Positions 26,803 through 35,532 of a DNA stretch of 64,000 nucleotides are shown here, piece after piece. The stretch covers positions 124,001-188,000 of the forward strand of contig CP102145.1 in assembly GCA_024583055.1 (NCBI GenBank). Direction: 5' to 3'. Source of the DNA: Streptococcus suis (GTDB lineage: Bacteria; Bacillota; Bacilli; Lactobacillales; Streptococcaceae). Numbering within the stretch: the first letter of the stretch is position 1; every line of letters starts with the position of its first letter. Made by a program: the position numbers and the translations under genes. The notes under the pieces were generated by a model that was not told the origin of the DNA, did no database searches, and saw only the letters and a list, made by a program, of their open reading frames with translations.

Positions 26803-27840
26803 ATGTCATTATTATTGTCACCGGTTGAGATTGCTGGTTTGTCGCTCAAAAATCGTGTGGTCATGCCACCTATGTGTATGTACGAAGTCAAGGCTGAAGA
26901 TGGGTTGCCAACGGCCTTCCATCATGCCCACTATGGCGCGCGTGCTATCGGCGGAGTTGGCCTGATTATCCAAGAAGCGACGGCTGTAGAACCAGATGGT
27001 CGGTTATCTAAGCATGACTTGGGCATTTGGACAGATGAACAGGCACAGGCTCTAGCCAAATTAGTTTCGGAATTGAAGGCTTTCGGAAGTAAGGTCGGTA
27101 TCCAGCTCAGTCATGGTGGCCGTAAGGCCAAGGATGCGGAACTGCCCCTTGCTCCGACTGCTCTTGCCTTTAACCAAGATTACAAGGTACCGCAGGAAAT
27201 GACCCTTGAAGATATTGAGCGTGTTCAGTCTGCTTTTGTGGCGGCTGCGGCGCGTGCAGCTCAGGCTGGCTACGACATGATTGAAATTCACGGGGCGCAT
27301 GGCTATTTGGTCAATCAATTTCTGGAACCCTTGACCAATCAACGGACGGATGCCTACGGTGGTAGTCTGGAAAATCGATTCCGTTTCTTGAAAGAAATTA
27401 TCGAAGGTGTGAAAGCTGTCTTTACTGGTCCAGTTTGGGTGCGCTTGTCAGTGACCGCCTACGATGAGACTGGCCAGCAAAATACACTCCAAGATTACCA
27501 ACAAATTGCTAAATGGTTGGAAGAACTGGGCGTGGCTTGCCTGGATATCTCAACTGGCGGTGTCATGGATACGCGACCAAATATTCCAATCTATGGTGGT
27601 TATCAGGCTGGTTTTTCTGCCAAAATCAAAGAAGCTGTCAGTATTCCAGTTACAGCTGTTGGCTTTCTTAATAGTCCAGAGTTGGGCGAATATATTTTGC
27701 AAAATGGCCAGGCTGATTTGATCCAAGTCGGTCGTGGTCTCATTCGTAATGTCAATTGGTTGGCAGAGGCGGCCGAGGTCCTGCACGACCATGATTTTCA
27801 AGTCTACAATGCCTCTTACCAACGTGGTCAGGTCAAGTAG
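26803..27840 (+). CDS. NADPH-dependent flavin oxidoreductase, Old Yellow Enzyme (YqjM/NamA type)
   Basis: A 345-residue FMN-binding TIM barrel. MPPMCMY carries the YqjM-type cysteine near residue 26. HGAHGYL supplies the substrate-binding histidines, and QLSHGGRK and LIQVGRGLIRN bind the flavin. It should reduce activated C=C bonds of enones or related electrophiles. A MerR regulator and an aldo/keto reductase follow, suggesting a shared response to reactive carbonyls, although each has separate signals. Confidence 0.92.
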   Translation: MSLLLSPVEIAGLSLKNRVVMPPMCMYEVKAEDGLPTAFHHAHYGARAIGGVGLIIQEATAVEPDGRLSKHDLGIWTDEQAQALAKLVSELKAFGSKVGIQLSHGGRKAKDAELPLAPTALAFNQDYKVPQEMTLEDIERVQSAFVAAAARAAQAGYDMIEIHGAHGYLVNQFLEPLTNQRTDAYGGSLENRFRFLKEIIEGVKAVFTGPVWVRLSVTAYDETGQQNTLQDYQQIAKWLEELGVACLDISTGGVMDTRPNIPIYGGYQAGFSAKIKEAVSIPVTAVGFLNSPELGEYILQNGQADLIQVGRGLIRNVNWLAEAAEVLHDHDFQVYNASYQRGQVK

Positions 27841-27903
27841 GGGCTTTCTGGGAATGATACAGTTGAATTCACAGGCTATTTTTCAAAAAAATAAACCTCA
27901 GAC

Positions 27904-27934
27904 TTGACTAAAAGTAGGTTTAAGTCGATACAAT
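27904..27934 (+). promoter_or_regulatory. MerR-type promoter with 19-base spacer and dyad
   Basis: TTGACT (27904-27909), a 19-base spacer and TACAAT (27929-27934). The long spacer is the hallmark of MerR-activated promoters. Dyads overlap it: GACTT/AAGTC (27901-27905 and 27922-27926) and TAAACCT/AGGTTTA (27892-27898 and 27916-27922). Confidence 0.7.
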
Positions 27935-27950
27935 AGTGATGGAGGCAGCT

Positions 27951-28301
27951 ATGTCCACGATTAAAGAAATTTCGGAGTTGCTGGGGATTTCAGCGCCGAC
28001 CATCCGTTTTTATGAGAAAGAGGGAATGGTGGAGATTCCTAGAAATGAGCGGGGTATCCGTCAGTTTGATGAGCGGAGCATTGACCGGCTCAAGGCCATT
28101 GTCCACTATCGCCGTGTGGGAATGCCCTTGGAGGATATCCAGAAGATTTTGGCAGAGTTCCACAATCATGCCCTGTCGTCGGACTTGCTCAAGAAAACGC
28201 AGGCCCAGCTGGAGGCTCAGATCGCGGCCTTGCAGGAGACCCATGCCTATCTGGTCAAGAAAATCGAGATCCATCAGCAGTTAGCCCAGCTAGAAGCTTA
28301 G
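27951..28301 (+). CDS. MerR-family transcriptional regulator
   Basis: A 116-residue regulator. The N-terminal winged helix (TIKEISELLGISAPTIRFYEKEGMV) is followed by a dimerisation coiled coil (AQLEAQIAALQETHAYLVKKIEIHQQLAQLEA). It has no long effector-binding domain and no cysteine pair, like the small stress-type MerR proteins next to aldo/keto reductases. The start is ATG 27951 behind GGAGG; upstream GTG and ATG codons lack a site. It probably controls its own promoter and the reductase 86 bases downstream. Confidence 0.9.
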   Translation: MSTIKEISELLGISAPTIRFYEKEGMVEIPRNERGIRQFDERSIDRLKAIVHYRRVGMPLEDIQKILAEFHNHALSSDLLKKTQAQLEAQIAALQETHAYLVKKIEIHQQLAQLEA

Positions 28302-28387
28302 GGAATTTCGGCAAATGAGCGGACAGATGCCTACTACGATATACGAAGAAAGGACGCAGAGTCCTAGTGTTTCAAAAAGGAGGAAAC

Positions 28388-29230
28388 ATGGAAAACTATA
28401 CACTTTCAAATGGTGTCAAGATTCCAAAGATTGGTTTTGGTACTTGGCAGATTAAAGAAGGCGATACTGCCTACAAGAGTGTGGCGCACGCCCTCAAGGT
28501 TGGCTACACGCATATCGATACGGCGCAGATTTATGGAAATGAGCGCAGTGTTGGTCGTGCCATCGCAGATAGTGACCTGGCGCGTGAGGATATTTTCCTG
28601 ACGACAAAGGTCTGGAACGACAAGCACGATTATGAGCTTGCTAAGGCGTCGATTGAGGAATCGCTGGAAAAATTAGGCGTTGACTATCTTGACTTGCTCT
28701 TGATTCACTGGCCGAATCCAAAGGTGCTCCGTGAGAATGATGCCTGGAAGGCTGGAAATGCTGGTGCCTGGAAGGCCATGGAGGAAGCCTACAAGGCAGG
28801 CAAGGTCCGCGCTATCGGTGTATCCAATTTTATGATCCATCACCTGGAAGCCTTGTTTGAAACAGCTGAAATCAAGCCACAGGTCAACCAAGTTCTCTTG
28901 GCACCGGGTTGCACGCAGGAAGAATTAGCAGCCTTCTGCCGTGAGCACGACATTCTTCTTGAAGCCTACAGTCCACTGGGAACAGGCAGCATCTTCAAGA
29001 ATAAAGTAGTGCAAGAAATTGCTGAAAAGACTGGCAAATCTGTTGCCCAAGTGGCATTACGTTGGAGTCTGCAAAAAGGATTCTTGCCTCTACCAAAATC
29101 TGTCACACCAGCCAACATTGAAAGCAATTTGAACATCTTTGACTTTGAATTGTCGGCAGATGATGTGGCGACCTTGGATAGAGTTGAAGGCGTTAGCGTC
29201 CAATCTGATCCAGACAATGTGAATTTTTAA
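28388..29230 (+). CDS. Aldo/keto reductase
   Basis: A 280-residue AKR5-like reductase (2,5-diketo-D-gluconate reductase/methylglyoxal reductase group). Active-site residues are visible in GYTHIDTAQIYGNE (D and Y), FLTTKVW (K) and LLIHWP (H). The NADPH-binding end has PLPKSVTPANIESNLNIFDF. The start is ATG 28388, preceded by AAAAGGAGG. It likely reduces aldehydes or ketones and lies behind a MerR gene. Confidence 0.93.
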   Translation: MENYTLSNGVKIPKIGFGTWQIKEGDTAYKSVAHALKVGYTHIDTAQIYGNERSVGRAIADSDLAREDIFLTTKVWNDKHDYELAKASIEESLEKLGVDYLDLLLIHWPNPKVLRENDAWKAGNAGAWKAMEEAYKAGKVRAIGVSNFMIHHLEALFETAEIKPQVNQVLLAPGCTQEELAAFCREHDILLEAYSPLGTGSIFKNKVVQEIAEKTGKSVAQVALRWSLQKGFLPLPKSVTPANIESNLNIFDFELSADDVATLDRVEGVSVQSDPDNVNF

Positions 29231-29237
29231 GAAACTC

Positions 29238-29266
29238 AACAGCTGACGAAAGTTGGCTGTTTTTTG
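29238..29266 (+). terminator. Terminator of the aldo/keto reductase gene
   Basis: AACAGCTGAC, loop GAAA, GTTGGCTGTT with two G-U pairs, then TTTT. Confidence 0.85.
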
Positions 29267-29504
29267 TGCAAGCACGGTTTGTACACCAATCCAAGGAGAA
29301 TGCGCGTGACCGACCTATTTTTGGAAAAGGGGAGAAGTTGATTGGTGCAAATATAGAATGAAAAGCCCATGAAGTCTTTGATTTTGAGGGCTTGTTTGCA
29401 TTTTGTAGATGAATCAACCAAATTCTTGTTCCTGAAACCAAATCCCGCAACAGTATGGTAAAATATAAATACAAATGAGTTGAAAAGGACAGAGATTAAA
29501 TCAA

Positions 29505-29765
29505 ATGAAAAGAAGCCGATTACTTATCAGCATTTTAGCCACAATAGCAATTTTAATGTTAGCAGGATGTGGTATGACTGAGGGGAAATAAACATTGAAG
29601 GAAGAGAGATAAATTGCACAAAAGATAGCTAAAGATTTTTCATCAAAATATTTGGCGCCAGATAAAAATGAAATCACAATAAATACCATATATCAAGAAC
29701 CGGTCGTTTCAAACGATGTAACCATGCTAGTTATGGTTTGTCAGCTTTTAAAGAGTTTTGTATAA
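29505..29765 (+). pseudogene. Relic of a small lipoprotein gene
   Basis: ATG 29505 opens MKRSRLLISILATIAILMLAGCG, in two parts a signal peptide and the lipobox LAGC. TAA at 29589 stops it after 28 codons, and a second in-frame TAA follows within eight codons. The same frame then continues with plausible protein (IAQKIAKDFSSKYLAPDKN). The pattern suggests a decayed lipoprotein. The intervals 29267-29504 and 29766-29816 show nothing else I can support. Confidence 0.55.
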
Positions 29766-29816
29766 TAGTTTCATTAACCTTTGATAAAATAATTCGCCTC
29801 TGAAAGGAAAAACATC

Positions 29817-30500
29817 GTGACCTACAAATTTCTACTTTTCGACCTTGACCATACTTTGTTGGATTTTGCGACTGGTGAGGAGATTGCCCTCACTCAGTTT
29901 CTGGAATTTATGGAAGTGGAGGACATTCAGGCCTTTAAAGATGTCTATCGTCCGCTCAATCAGGGCATGTGGAAGGACTTGGAAAAGGGTTTGATTACCA
30001 AGAAGGAGCTGGTCAATACTCGATTTTCGCGGGCCTTTGCCCATTTCGGACGGCAGGAAGACGGAGCTGAGTTGGCCCTTCGTTACCAAGAATTTATCGG
30101 TCGTCAAGGACAGATTTTTGAGGGAGCGGATGATTTGCTTGAGACCTTGACGGAGCGTGGCTACCAGATTTATGGCGCGACCAACGGCATCACCTACATC
30201 CAGGAAAATCGTCTCAAACACTCACCCATTGGCAGCTATTTCAAGCAAGTATTTATCTCTGAGCAGATGGGGACCCAGAAGCCGGAGCTTGATTTTTATG
30301 AAAAAATAGCAGAGCAGATTACCGGTTTTGACCTGTTCAGAGCGCTCATGATTGGTGACAGCCTGACGGCAGACATCCAAGGCGGTATCAACGCTGGCAT
30401 GGATACAGCCTGGTACAATCCAGCTGGCCTAGAAAATACAAGCCACCTCAAACCAACCTACACCATCAGCAACTACCAGCAATTAATAGATATCTTATAA
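29817..30500 (+). CDS. HAD hydrolase, YjjG-type pyrimidine nucleotidase
   Basis: A 227-residue HAD-superfamily phosphatase. Motif I is FDLDHTLLDF near residues 8-17. A helical cap, motif II (YGATNG), motif III lysine (GTQKPELDFY) and motif IV (LMIGDSLTADIQGG) follow. The FDLDHTLLDF and NGI features match the YjjG/YfnB group acting on non-canonical pyrimidine nucleotides. The start is GTG 29817 behind GAAAGGAAA. A terminator follows the stop codon. Confidence 0.88.
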   Translation: MTYKFLLFDLDHTLLDFATGEEIALTQFLEFMEVEDIQAFKDVYRPLNQGMWKDLEKGLITKKELVNTRFSRAFAHFGRQEDGAELALRYQEFIGRQGQIFEGADDLLETLTERGYQIYGATNGITYIQENRLKHSPIGSYFKQVFISEQMGTQKPELDFYEKIAEQITGFDLFRALMIGDSLTADIQGGINAGMDTAWYNPAGLENTSHLKPTYTISNYQQLIDIL

Positions 30501-30527
30501 GCAGCGAGACCATTGCTTGCTTTTTTC
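30499..30527 (+). terminator. Terminator of the HAD hydrolase gene
   Basis: AAGCAGCGA and TTGCTTGCTT form an imperfect stem, followed by TTTT. Confidence 0.55.
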
Positions 30528-30592
30528 ATTTTTTAAAATCTTAAAATTCTTGTAACAATCTTGTATAAATAGTTTTAAAAATGAAATAAATA

Positions 30593-30601
30593 TGCTATAC
30601 T
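30593..30601 (+). promoter_or_regulatory. Extended -10 promoter of the membrane-protein pair
   Basis: TG-C-TATACT, about 48 bases upstream of the first gene. Confidence 0.6.
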
Positions 30602-30648
30602 AGAGTAGTGTATTCTGCACAATCTATCAAAACAAAAGGAGAAATAAT

Positions 30649-31668
30649 ATGAAAAAGATTGATTGGATTGAATATTTTGAAGCTATCAATGGTCGTTCGC
30701 CAGAAGCTCATGAGATTGAAGCTGCTCTTGCCGCTGGAGAATTTGAAGAGGATGGCCTTCAAAATGTACCTACAGAAGAAGTTGTTCAAGAAGAAAAAGT
30801 TAATGCAGAGTCTACTGTAGAGCCTGTTTCAGCTCCAGAAGACATTCCTGCCCAGCAACCAGTTCAGGAACCAGCTCAAGCCTTCACTCAGCAAACCAAT
30901 GCTCAAGCGCAACAAGCACAGCCACAGCCAACGGTACAGCAGGTAAATCCGCAGGCCTTACAACAAGCGCCAGCTGCACCATCAGCATTCGGTCTCTTCT
31001 TCAAGCAGTTTAGAGAGTGGATTGTGTCTGCTTGGAAGAAACCAACTTCAATTGCCAGCCATACCCACAAATACAACGGTTTGACCTCTCTCTTGCTCAT
31101 CGCCTTTTTCGCAGCCCTGACGATTTATTTCCCAATGGTTAAGGCGGCAAACAGTGTCAATAGCTTTACAAATAGTCTGACTTCAGAACTCGGTAGTCTG
31201 TTTGAGGGCGCTAATGGCTACGATTCTTATGGTTCTTCCGCACCTGCAGTAAGTGTTGGACTGGATATCTTGTTTAAGACCTTTATCGGAATTGCTCTGA
31301 TTATTTTTTCAATTGTCCTAGCAGGATTTGTGGTGAAACGCTTTATCTACAAAGAACAGCAATATACATTTGCTTACACTCTTGAATATTATGGTCGTTT
31401 GTTTGCGGTAAACGTATTGCTTTATGCAATTGCGGCCTTGTCAGCTGTTTTGGGAATTTTCTCTCTGGTTGGTGTTGCGACCTCTTTAGCCCTCTTTGCC
31501 GTGGGTTCAGCCAGCGTCTATGCCCTTGCTAACTTTACTAATTCATCACAGATGGACTCCTTGTATCGCTACTTTATTGCTATTTTGGTAAATGGTCTGA
31601 TTATCTTTGTATCAGGAATTATTGCAGCCTCTATCGTAGGACAAATGTTCTGGTCAAGTCTCTTTTAA
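30649..31668 (+). CDS. Membrane protein with Q/P/V-rich linker, unknown function
   Basis: A 339-residue protein. An N-terminal acidic module (KKIDWIEYFEAINGRSPEAHEIEAAL, in parts, about 1-40) is followed by a long low-complexity linker rich in Q, P, V and A (about 45-110). Then come about five hydrophobic segments (LLLIAFFAALTIYF, IALIIFSIVLAGFVV, VLLYAIAALSAVLGI and others). The N-terminal module recurs in the next gene, 18 bases downstream. I do not recognise the family with certainty; the membrane half resembles YIP1-like proteins. Confidence 0.75.
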   Translation: MKKIDWIEYFEAINGRSPEAHEIEAALAAGEFEEDGLQNVPTEEVVQEEKVNAESTVEPVSAPEDIPAQQPVQEPAQAFTQQTNAQAQQAQPQPTVQQVNPQALQQAPAAPSAFGLFFKQFREWIVSAWKKPTSIASHTHKYNGLTSLLLIAFFAALTIYFPMVKAANSVNSFTNSLTSELGSLFEGANGYDSYGSSAPAVSVGLDILFKTFIGIALIIFSIVLAGFVVKRFIYKEQQYTFAYTLEYYGRLFAVNVLLYAIAALSAVLGIFSLVGVATSLALFAVGSASVYALANFTNSSQMDSLYRYFIAILVNGLIIFVSGIIAASIVGQMFWSSLF

Positions 31669-31686
31669 TCAAATAGGAGTTGAAAT

Positions 31687-33273
31687 ATGGCAACGAAAGA
31701 AAAATGGATTGATTTATTTGAAAAGGTTGTTGGTAGAAAGCCAACCCCTGCTGAATTTGTTAAGGCCAAGGAAGTTGACTTTGACTTAAAGCAAATCAAG
31801 GCCATAGCAGGATTGGACAGCGACCAACAAGTAGCTGCAGAAAATGTGGCTGAGAATGGTGCAGAGACTGTAGCAGAAGCAGTTCAAACAGCCCAGCCTG
31901 TACAGCCAGTAGCGGAAGTAGTACCTGTAGCGCCAGCCCAGCCTGTTCAAGAGGTGGAGCAGGTCCTTGTGGAACAACCTGTCTTTACCACTTATCAAAC
32001 CAAGCCACAGAGCAAGAAAAAGAAGATTCTCTTTGGCTTGGGTGCAGTGGCCCTACTTGCACTCGGCGCGGGCTACTACTATATGGATTCTGTGACTGGA
32101 ATGGACATCGCTGTTGATGAATTCCAAACAGCAGTTGACAGCAATGATTACGACCAGATTGCGACCCTCCTATCTTCTAATGATGACAAGTGGTCCAAGT
32201 CAGAGGCTAAGGATTTTATCCAATATTTGAACTCTGAAGGCGTCGATATCAAGAGTGAGCTAGATGCCATTGAAGCATCTGGCGGAAAAAATACTTTTAA
32301 CGACCAACGTGGAAATAAGTTGCTCGGATTACGTGAAAAAGGACGTAAATTAGGTCTTTTTCCAGAATACCAAGTGACCAGTTATCCGGTTGAAATTCTT
32401 GTCAATAGTGACCTGTCTGAATTATCTATTGATGATCAAAAGATTGAAGCCAACAAAGAAACATCTTTGGGTGAACATCATTTTGCCAATAAAGAATTCA
32501 AGGCTAAGGGCAAAACCAAATCTGGAGACTTTGAAACCAGCTTGCAGCCGAATCTCAGTCAAGCTGAAGAAAACAGGATTGTCATGACCCTATCGCCTGT
32601 TCAGAAAACGCTCAACCTACACCTGCCGGTCGATAACGGATCTATCAAGGACATCAAGGTCTTCTCTGGTGATAAGGAAATTGCCAAATCACTGTCAGAC
32701 AGCGTTGAAGTTCTAGACAATCAACATCTTGATTTGAAGGTTAGCTTTAATTTTGAGGGCGCAACATTTACAACGGAATCTACCAAGGTTCTGGTCGATC
32801 CAGCAGTTGGCGAAATTTATGCGGATTTGACCATGTCTTCTGAGGAAAGCAAGAAGTTAACGGACGCTCAAAAAGCTAAGGAAAGCAAGGAAGCTCAGGC
32901 CAAAGAGGAGCAGGAAACCAAGGAAAAAATCCAGACCTTCATGAATGACTATATCGAGTCAATGCGGTCTTCTATTACCCACCGTACCGTTCAGTTTGAC
33001 AGATATTTCGATACCTCAAGTGAGGTATATCGTATATATGTAAACTATATTGAGGGTGGCGGTGTTGCCAGAGCCAATATTGATTACCAAACGACGATTG
33101 ATTATACTGTGACGGATGTCAAGAAAGATGGAGACAATTACGTCGTGACCGTTCATAATCAATTTAGAGAAGTTTATCTCAATGGTAAATCGAGTACCTT
33201 GACGAAAAAACAAGTCTTTAATTTGAGACAAAATGGTGATTCGTTCTTGATTTATGGAGTAAGTGAAACGTGA
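31687..33273 (+). CDS. TcaA-like membrane-anchored protein
   Basis: A 528-residue protein. The N-terminal module (KEKWIDLFEKVVGRKPTPAEF, in parts) matches that of the preceding gene. A V/A/P/Q-rich linker (about 45-105), one membrane segment (ILFGLGAVALLALGAGYYYM) and a large extracellular part follow. The extracellular part has TcaA-like repeats and a C-terminal NTF2-like domain after a K/E-rich helix (about 400-425). TcaA proteins in other Firmicutes affect cell-wall stress and glycopeptide response. Operon with both neighbours; the next gene starts within four bases of its stop. Confidence 0.78.
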   Translation: MATKEKWIDLFEKVVGRKPTPAEFVKAKEVDFDLKQIKAIAGLDSDQQVAAENVAENGAETVAEAVQTAQPVQPVAEVVPVAPAQPVQEVEQVLVEQPVFTTYQTKPQSKKKKILFGLGAVALLALGAGYYYMDSVTGMDIAVDEFQTAVDSNDYDQIATLLSSNDDKWSKSEAKDFIQYLNSEGVDIKSELDAIEASGGKNTFNDQRGNKLLGLREKGRKLGLFPEYQVTSYPVEILVNSDLSELSIDDQKIEANKETSLGEHHFANKEFKAKGKTKSGDFETSLQPNLSQAEENRIVMTLSPVQKTLNLHLPVDNGSIKDIKVFSGDKEIAKSLSDSVEVLDNQHLDLKVSFNFEGATFTTESTKVLVDPAVGEIYADLTMSSEESKKLTDAQKAKESKEAQAKEEQETKEKIQTFMNDYIESMRSSITHRTVQFDRYFDTSSEVYRIYVNYIEGGGVARANIDYQTTIDYTVTDVKKDGDNYVVTVHNQFREVYLNGKSSTLTKKQVFNLRQNGDSFLIYGVSET

Positions 33274-33281
33274 GGCAAATA

Positions 33282-34064
33282 ATGATGAATAAAAAAAGCT
33301 TGAGTTTTCTCTTGCTCTCCGCTCTGCTCTTAACAGCATGCGGCCAATCAGAAAGCAAGGTAGAATCAAGTAAATCAAATGACACCAGTCATTCAAGCAA
33401 GACAGCGCAAACCAAGACTGAAGTGTCATCAGAAACCAGCGAAACTGCTGAAGGGTCAGAAAACAGTAGCGATGCTAGTTCGTCGTCTGAACAGGCCGAG
33501 GAGACCATTGCTACAGATGCAAACTACAACGGCTCTTATTACAGTGTCCAAGGGAAATACGGACCAGTTGTCATTGCCAATAAAAAGCATCCTCTGGCAG
33601 CTTCCTACGCTCCAGGTGAGGACCCGCAAGCTTTGGTAGCCTTCCAGAGCCTGATTGCAGACATGCAGGCACAAGGGTTCGCTGTATCGCATTCCTATAG
33701 TGGTTTCCGTTCTTACGAGACCCAGGCTGGGCTCTATCAGTCCTATGTTAATCGTGATGGTCAGGTTGCTGCCGATACCTATTCAGCCCGTCCAGGCTAT
33801 AGTGAGCATCAGACAGGCTTAGCATTTGACCTCATGGACAGCGCTGGCAATCTCTTAGAAGAGCCGACCGCAGCCAACTGGGTAGCTAAAAACGCCCACA
33901 ACTATGGCTTTATCGTTCGGTATCAGCCTGGAAAAGAAGCCATCACAGGCTACATGGCTGAAGCCTGGCACCTGCGTTATATTGGCCAAGAAGCGACTGA
34001 TATTTACAATTCTGGCCTGACTCTGGAAGAGTATTTCGGCGTTGCTGGCGGCGGTTATCAATAA
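33282..34064 (+). CDS. Lipoprotein peptidase, M15/LdcB (LD- or DD-carboxypeptidase)
   Basis: A 260-residue exported enzyme. The signal peptide ends in the lipobox LLTACGQ, followed by a Ser/Thr/Glu-rich linker of about 60 residues. The VanY domain has SGFRSYETQ, the zinc ligands SEHQTGLAFDLMD (H and D) and EAWHLRYIG (catalytic E and H). It trims stem peptides of peptidoglycan. ATG 33282 is preferred over GTG 33270 because GAGG lies between them with good spacing. It is coupled to the TcaA-like gene. Confidence 0.88.
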   Translation: MMNKKSLSFLLLSALLLTACGQSESKVESSKSNDTSHSSKTAQTKTEVSSETSETAEGSENSSDASSSSEQAEETIATDANYNGSYYSVQGKYGPVVIANKKHPLAASYAPGEDPQALVAFQSLIADMQAQGFAVSHSYSGFRSYETQAGLYQSYVNRDGQVAADTYSARPGYSEHQTGLAFDLMDSAGNLLEEPTAANWVAKNAHNYGFIVRYQPGKEAITGYMAEAWHLRYIGQEATDIYNSGLTLEEYFGVAGGGYQ

Positions 34065-34116
34065 TAGAAAAAAGTACTTGACCATACAAATCAGATGTGA
34101 TATGATGGTTTATCTT

Positions 34117-34279
34117 ATAAAGTCGTTTAGTTTACTTTTAGTGCTTGCTTCAATAGTCTGGGAGACTGTTGAAGGGTATAATGATACAGCAGATGTATTC
34201 TGCGTCAATAGTCGCAGGCATAACTGAAGTTAGGCAAGACGAGTTAACGAAGTAATAAAAGATAAACCATATGACGATA
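34117..34279. repeat. MITE-like element, copy 2
   Basis: About 163 bases. The left end is AGTCGTTTAGTTTACTTTTA and the right end GTAATAAAAGATAAAC then CATATGACGA. The outer 25 or so bases match 14189-14346; the middle is largely different apart from GGCAAGA. It stops 14 bases before the next start codon. Confidence 0.65.
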
Positions 34280-34293
34280 ATTGGAGGAACATA

Positions 34294-34743
34294 ATGTTTA
34301 AAGCAATGGAAGTATATTTGGTAACCAATGGTAACGGATTTGAAGCCATCGAATTTTACAAAAATGCCCTCGGTGCAACAGTTGAGCAAGTAAATTTGTT
34401 CAAGGATTTCTTGCCAGATTGTCCAGCTGAATTGGAAAATCATGTGATGAATGCACAATTCCGCTTGCCAAACGGTCAACGTTTCATGCTTTCTGATAAC
34501 AATCCAGAAATGCCTTACTCAGTAGGCGACAACATCACCGTTGCCCTTATCACTGATGATGCTGAAACAGCTAAGGATTGCTACGACAAATTGTCAGTAG
34601 ATGCTAAAGCCATCAACATGGAGTTGCAGGCAGTGCCATGGTCACCGGCCTACGGAAATGTTACGGACAAATTCGGCATCACATGGCAATTCAACGCAGA
34701 AGTTGAAGGCTATGGGGCGGAATACTACGCAGAAGAAAACTAA
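34294..34743 (+). CDS. VOC-family protein (glyoxalase fold, PhnB-like)
   Basis: A 149-residue protein of the vicinal-oxygen-chelate fold, 3-demethylubiquinone/PhnB type. The repeats begin NGNGFEAIEFYKNALGA and end FGITWQFNAE. The sequence AQFRLPNGQRFMLSDNNPEMPYSVGDNITVALITDD is split across the second module. Substrate unknown; members include resistance proteins and epimerases. It sits directly after a MITE-like element that may supply its promoter. Confidence 0.82.
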   Translation: MFKAMEVYLVTNGNGFEAIEFYKNALGATVEQVNLFKDFLPDCPAELENHVMNAQFRLPNGQRFMLSDNNPEMPYSVGDNITVALITDDAETAKDCYDKLSVDAKAINMELQAVPWSPAYGNVTDKFGITWQFNAEVEGYGAEYYAEEN

Positions 34744-34749
34744 ACACAC

Positions 34750-34782
34750 AAAAAGTTCGGAGCAAATGTTCCGAACTTTTTT
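34750..34782 (+). terminator. Terminator of the VOC gene
   Basis: AAAAGTTCGG (34751-34760) and CCGAACTTTT (34771-34780) with TT after. It can work in both directions. Confidence 0.9.
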
Positions 34783-34792
34783 GGTTTCTGAA

Positions 34793-35506
34793 AACCACTA
34801 GCTATGCTAGTGGTTCCGTAGAGCTTCCAGCGTGGTATTAAAAAGACCTCCTAAAATGATATGATAGAAGTGGTTTCCCCGCCACTACATCACATCACAA
34901 AGGAGGTACCTCATGAGAGAGGATACAGAAAGTTTATCACATACGAAGTAGAATTGTAAATATCATATTGTTTTTTTCCAAAAATATCGTCGCCAAATCA
35001 TTTATGGCAAGTACAAAGCTAGTATCGGAAAGATTATCCGAGATTTGTGTGAGAGAAAAGGGGTTACTATTCATGAAGCGAATGCTTGTTCTGATCATAT
35101 CCACATGCTCGTCAGTATTTCACCCAAGCTCAGTATCGCACATTTTATGGGCTACTTGAAATGTAAGAGCAGTTTGATGATTTTTGACAAACATGCCAAT
35201 CTAAAATACAAGTATGGAAACAGATCTTTTGGTGTTGAGGGTATTATGTTGATACGGTTGGACGAAACCAAAAGATAATTGCCGAATACATTCAAAATCA
35301 AATACAGGAAGACAGGGTAGCGGATCAGTTAACTTTGTTTGAGACTGTAGATCCGTTCACTGGCGAACCAAATAGGAAGAAGTAACTGAGGTGCTTTAGC
35401 ACCTGCTCGAGAAAGTGGTGCGCGAGGAAATCATTTCAGTGGGTCTTTGACCCTGGCCGGAAAAAGCGGCTTATAGCCGCAGAGCAAACCACCAGTTCAC
35501 ACTGGT
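34793..35506 (+). mobile_element. Decayed IS200/IS605-type element
   Basis: About 710 bases without inverted terminal repeats but with end hairpins. On the left AACCACTAGC-TAT-GCTAGTGGTT (34793-34815); on the right GCGGCT-TAT-AGCCGC (35466-35480) and CCAGT/ACTGG (35492-35505). The single gene encodes a Y1 transposase that is now broken. Confidence 0.75.
34913..35385 (+). pseudogene. IS200-type transposase TnpA, inactivated
   Basis: ATG 34913 follows AAAGGAGG. TAG at 34949 (codon 13) interrupts the frame. The continuing frame contains the HUH motif in ACSDHIHMLVSI and the segment FMGYLKCKSS. Near 35228 one base is missing; in the shifted frame GRNQKIIAEYIQNQIQED with the candidate catalytic tyrosine runs to TAA 35385. 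At least two lesions mean it cannot mobilise itself. Confidence 0.82.
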
Positions 35507-35532
35507 TGTTTTAATTTATATATTATCAATAA

